Below, piece after piece: positions 9,901 through 13,304 of a stretch of 13,304 nt of DNA. Under the pieces are notes generated by a model. The model saw nothing but the letters and a program-made list of their open reading frames with translations. It had not been told where the DNA came from and ran no database searches. Positions within the stretch are counted from its first letter, which is position 1, and each line of letters opens with the position of its first letter. This stretch comes from Spongospora subterranea (taxonomy: Eukaryota > Endomyxa > Phytomyxea > Plasmodiophorida > Plasmodiophoridae): positions 1 through 13,304 of the forward strand of contig OUQQ01000563.1 in the NCBI GenBank assembly GCA_900404475.1, read 5' to 3'. Made by a program: the position numbers and the translations under genes.

Positions 9901-10656
9901 CGACTTCGTTCACACGAAACCGAGCACAATTTTACCCAGGATTTGAACGCGTCTTTCGACAACGGCTGCCCCGGGTGCAGATCGAAGAACGCCGCGTCGA
10001 CCAGTTTCTCAACCTGAACACAGCAACAACAATCAAGGGTCAATCGCCGTGAAAAAGCATTCAATTTCCGTCAACCGACGCGTCGGTTGATCCCGTCGAA
10101 CGCGACGTTATCAACGAAGTCTTCGTCTTGGGTGCGGTCGAGGACGTTGTAGGCGGCGAGGACGATCGACCTAAGAATGTTCGACAGCTGGTATCGGGTG
10201 ACGAATCCCTTCTCGTCCAGATCGTAGATCCGAAACGCGAAGTTCATCTGCGAAGGGGAAAGGGTCGTAAGGGCAGGGCGGCGCAAGCCGGGCCGACGTA
10301 CCTTCTCTTCGAGGGTGCCACGAAACACGACGCCCAACCCGACGATGAACTCGTCGAAGTCGATGCACCCGTTCCGCAGCGTGTCGAACGAGGTGAACAG
10401 CGCCTCGCCCAAGATCCCGGGCAGGCCCAGCACCTTCGAAAACGTGGCCTTGTTGATGGTCCGGCCTTCGTTCGACCTGGCCAGCGACCGGAACGTGTGT
10501 GTTAGCAGCGCGGTCTCATCGTGATCGACTGTGACAAACAAAAAACACAATGACGACGGTCAACGACGACGACGAATTGGAAAACTTCCCCCAAATTCAC
10601 TCACATTTTTGGTAAGCGCGTCGGCTTGCGGCGGCGGTTGAAAGTAGAATTCCCAT
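6901..10656 (-). CDS. Kinase B: myristoyl-type EF-hand / PH / CAMK-like kinase with HGD catalytic loop, zinc ribbon lost
   Basis: Exons in transcript order: 10656-10605, 10528-10302, 10247-10080, 10013-9936, 9871-9707, 9464-9310, 9159-9088, 8942-8781, 8732-8657, 8606-8322, 8099-7729, 7669-7612, 7448-7239, 7122-6901. They give 766 codons plus stop, all phases matching. The start MGILLSTA fits the myristoylation pattern with A at -3 and G at +4; an in-frame upstream Met is possible. EF-like loops are DTLRNGCIDFDE and DLDEKGFVTRYQ, the latter lacking the final Glu. The exon matching the zinc ribbon of A has the same phases but only scattered Cys and no CxxC knuckles. PH is about 373-475 with K-x-R and a late Trp. 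In the kinase, GVGSSS loop, K512, E530, D605, DFG D626 and APE E652 are kept, but HRD reads HGD (G604) and PEN reads PGN. The exon holding the glycine loop to HGD fuses two exons of A and C. Exons 6-7 are tentative, though exon 7 is 72 nt as in A. Probably an active but altered kinase (inference). Confidence 0.85.
10071..10090. repeat. Perfect 20-bp palindrome across the exon 3 splice donor of kinase B
   Basis: The two 10-bp halves, TCAACCGACG and its reverse complement, meet with no spacer. The kinase B exon 3 / intron 3 junction (exon ends at 10080, donor GTCGGT) falls exactly at its centre. In RNA it could pair over the donor or between transcripts. It also contains an ACGCGT core, so it could be a DNA-binding site, or chance. 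Confidence 0.6.
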
Positions 10657-11291
10657 TCTTGGGCAACACAATTTGGGAAGATCGGCGACCAAGGGCGAAT
10701 CAATTGTGAGTTTTCCGTTCCCATCGGACGATGGATTTGGTACTGAGCCCCCCCGCTCCGGGGTGGATTGATTGCGGTCGCGTTCGCGACCACACACGAC
10801 AGAGGCGATGGCCGGTCGGAAACTATCCCCGACCGATCCCTCCCCCTGGAATTACGTCGTCGACCCGATCGACCCGATATCGCCCGATGTTTGTACCGCC
10901 CAACAGTTCTCTCCCACCAAAAACGTTTCCGACGGAAAATTCCCGGTCCAGACGTGATCGTCGCACAATTACCAGCCAGTTCGATGGCGCTAGCCAGGGA
11001 TTTCCAAGCAGTGAACGTTTTTTGGCGATTGACGGCTCCGGGTTTCGATTTAGTGTGGTCGACTCGTGGCGAAGTCGAGTCTGAGATGAAGGAAATGCGA
11101 TGGATAATCGAAGGAACGCCACAGGAGTTGGTCGCGCTGTGGGACATCGACAAATTGTCCAATAATATGAACCGAAAGGCGCCAGAAACCCACGAAAGCG
11201 CCAGGAAGGTGAAGAATAAATCGATTACTGGATTTCGCCATTTTTTGTTAAATAAATTAGAAGTTTATCTCAAAATGTTGCGGCGACGTCG
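10657..11291. other. Intergenic region: presumed kinase B promoter and kinase C 3' UTR
   Basis: These 635 bp separate the kinase C stop from the kinase B start; both genes run leftwards, head-to-tail. Long open frames exist on both strands (10768-11418 on +, 10560-11162 on -). They overlap each other and run into the flanking kinase genes, and their products show no domain I recognise, so I do not call a gene. I found no clear TATA box, and no AATAAA in the - orientation for kinase C. Confidence 0.5.
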
Positions 11292-13157
11292 TCAGTTTGG
11301 AAGAACGCCGACGCGAACGGTTTCCCTTGGCGGGGATTCCAGAAGTTTGGGCGGTCGAACGCTATCGAACCAGACGTCCTTCAGCGCCTGCGTGGCGCTC
11401 GGGCGCTTCATCGGTTGACTGGACAGCAGGGCGCGTAGCAGGCGTTTCGCGTCCTTTGAGACCTTGTCCCAGGCCGGATCGCCCTCGAAAAACAACTTGC
11501 CGCGTATGATCTGACTCACAAAAATCAACATACGACGATCTTCAACGTGAAAACGAACCTTGTCCACGAGAGCGCCGCGTTCCTTGGCCCTGAACGGCAG
11601 ATACCCGCGCAGCAACAGGTACATGATGACGCCAACGCCCCAGATATCGACTTCTCGCCCATACCCGTGCGACAGGATCACTTCGGGCGCTAGGTACGCC
11701 ATCGTCCCGCACTGTTGCTCTATCGTCTGATCCGGGATCGCAAACAGGCTCAGGCCGAAATCGGCAACCTGAACCCAAGTCAAAATGCGCAAATCGGTCA
11801 GGTGTTCGTCATCGTCGCCGGAATGGCGTTCGCAGCCGTACCTGAATATCGGAATCGGAATCGCGCGACGTCATCATGATGTTTGCCGGTTTGATATCCC
11901 TAGAACGTCAAACGATTCGGTGAAAACCGGACCAGAGAAAACGGAGGTGGATTTACCGATGAACAATCCCGCGATCGTGCATGTACTGAATCGCCAACAG
12001 CAGGTTCCAGATCAAAAGTTTCGCCGTCGGCTCGTCCCAAACGCGCTTCTTCAGCACGCGTTCATACAGATCGCCGCCTGAACACGCGGCGAAAAACGTC
12101 AACGATGTCGCCCAGGGAAAGGGCGTGTGTGTTGTTGTCGGCGGCGATACCTTCAACAAGGGTCAGGACGATGTAGATCTTGCCCAGAGATTCGAACACC
12201 TGCTTGAGCTGGATGATGTTGGGATGGTGGACGAGCGGGAGCACGGCGATCTCGTTGCGCAGCAGCTCGCGCTGCCCATTCCGCACGCACGACTTGTCGA
12301 TCAGCTTGACAGCGTAGCGCTTCCCGGTCGCCCGGTGCGTGCACCCGCAAACCGACGAGAACCGCCCGGAGCCGAGCTTCGACCCGAGCTGGAAATAATC
12401 CTGAAATCACCATAAATGTGTGAAACGTTCCACGATTTGCGAGCGATGCGCGAACTTACATCAAACCGGAGCTGCGGCAACATCTGGGAGATGGCCTTGA
12501 ACCAGTCGTCGCGAACCTGCTGGCTGTCGAAGTACAGGCAGCGGTTGACCAACCCGTCCTGAGACAGCATGATCTCCAGGCCGTATCGGGGCCCGTCGTG
12601 CGGCCGATCAGACTCCATCGGCTCCACGAAACAACCTTCCAAGCAGACGATCGACGACGGGCGGATGTCGCGGTCGCTGTGGAACGCGTACAGGATGTTG
12701 CCTTTCAGCATGAACCAGCGATGTTTCAGGTTCTGAACGAGCGATCAATGTTCCGCCATCGCTCGCAAAAAAAACCTCAAACAGACGTTCCGGAAACAAC
12801 GCGAGAACAGTTCACCTTGAACATGGTCCCAGCTAAGAAAAACCATCCTTCTTTGCGAATCGCTCTTCGTTTCTGGGATTCCGAGCGGATTGGACTAAGA
12901 AAACGGCCGCTGAAAACACCAACAACAGCAACATTGTGGAGGGCGACGAGTACCGGGTCAGGTAGCCGACGGGCGGGTCAGCGATCAAATTGTGGCCGCA
13001 GTTCGGGCAGAAACGCAGGCGGATGATGAACTCGTGCGTCTGGCAGCCATCGCAGTAGATGCGCGAACCGAGATTACGCAGGACGCAGCCGCACGAGCAG
13101 CAGTGGAAGATGTTCAGGTCATAGCCGCAATCGGGGCAGTCGAGCCGGGTCCAGGGC
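11292..13157 (-). CDS. Kinase C: double zinc ribbon / PH / CAMK-like Ser/Thr kinase, 5' partial
   Basis: Exons in transcript order: 13157-12954, 12894-12816, 12732-12460, 12400-12151, 12077-11957, 11899-11842, 11768-11559, 11510-11292. They give 470 full codons plus stop with all phases matching. The first visible exon holds the double zinc ribbon with four knuckles: CPDC, CCSC, CDGC, CPNC. The PH domain starts KEGWFFLAGTMFK (MEGW in A and B), keeps K-x-R (NLKHRW) and ends RDDWFKAI. The kinase is complete: GSGRFS loop, YAVK, NEIAV Glu, HRDIKPAN, DFG, APE. PAN replaces the usual PEN. PH and kinase exons of 273, 250, 121, 58 and 210 nt equal those of kinase A, and the activation-segment exon is about 63% identical to it (44 of 70 by hand count). 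By homology an EF-hand part and MG start should lie beyond the right edge. It is probably an active kinase; substrate unknown. Confidence 0.9.
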
Positions 13158-13304
13158 CTACGCGAACATTTCAGCGAACCTAATCGGTTGCGACATCGAG
13201 CGCTAGCGAAAATATTAAGGCCGAACACAACATTGAAAGGAGCAGAACGAGCACGGGCTCAACAAGACACCCCGAAACCAGTCATTGGGAACTGTGGAGA
13301 AAAA
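13158..13304 (-). other. Intron upstream of the kinase C zinc-ribbon exon
   Basis: By comparison with A and B, a 72-nt linker exon should precede the zinc-ribbon exon. I found no stretch here with the right phase and an open frame, so that exon probably lies beyond the window and this sequence is intron. Confidence 0.5.

Overview
This is nuclear DNA of a eukaryote. Every gene is cut by GT-AG introns, mostly 48-250 bp, that keep the reading frame when removed. Exons are GC-rich and introns AT-rich. There is no operon layout, rRNA, tRNA, CRISPR array or recognisable transposon. Small introns and close gene spacing suggest a compact-genome protist, but I cannot name the lineage.

Layout. Positions 59-820 (+) hold the last three exons of a GatA/QRSL1-type glutamyl-tRNA(Gln) amidotransferase subunit A gene whose 5' part is outside the window. 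Positions 821-1742 contain no gene I can support. Positions 1743-6624 (+, kinase A) carry a 15-exon gene that splices to 828 codons plus stop. Positions 6901-10656 (-, kinase B) carry a 14-exon gene of 766 codons plus stop, tail-to-tail with A. Positions 11292-13157 (-, kinase C) carry the last eight exons of a third gene whose start is beyond the right edge. A, B and C are paralogues with matching intron positions and phases and several exons of identical length.

Shared architecture. Kinase A reads: short N-terminus with a myristoylation-type MGxxxS start, EF-hand-like calcium-sensor region, Ser/Pro-rich linker, double zinc ribbon (four CxxC knuckles), PH domain, CAMK-like Ser/Thr kinase. 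This combines lipid anchoring, possible Ca2+ sensing, a zinc module and phosphoinositide-type membrane binding upstream of a kinase, the reverse order of plant and apicomplexan CDPKs. I do not know a described family with this order, and this is the main novelty candidate. The copies have diverged. B has lost the zinc-ribbon cysteines and carries HGD in place of HRD. C keeps the ribbon and HRD but has PAN in place of PEN.

Caveats. A 175-bp stretch around a single N at 2050 is repeated almost exactly and is most likely an assembly artefact inside kinase A. All gene models are hand-spliced from sequence, phase and paralogue comparison; linker exons 6-7 of A and B are the least certain parts.
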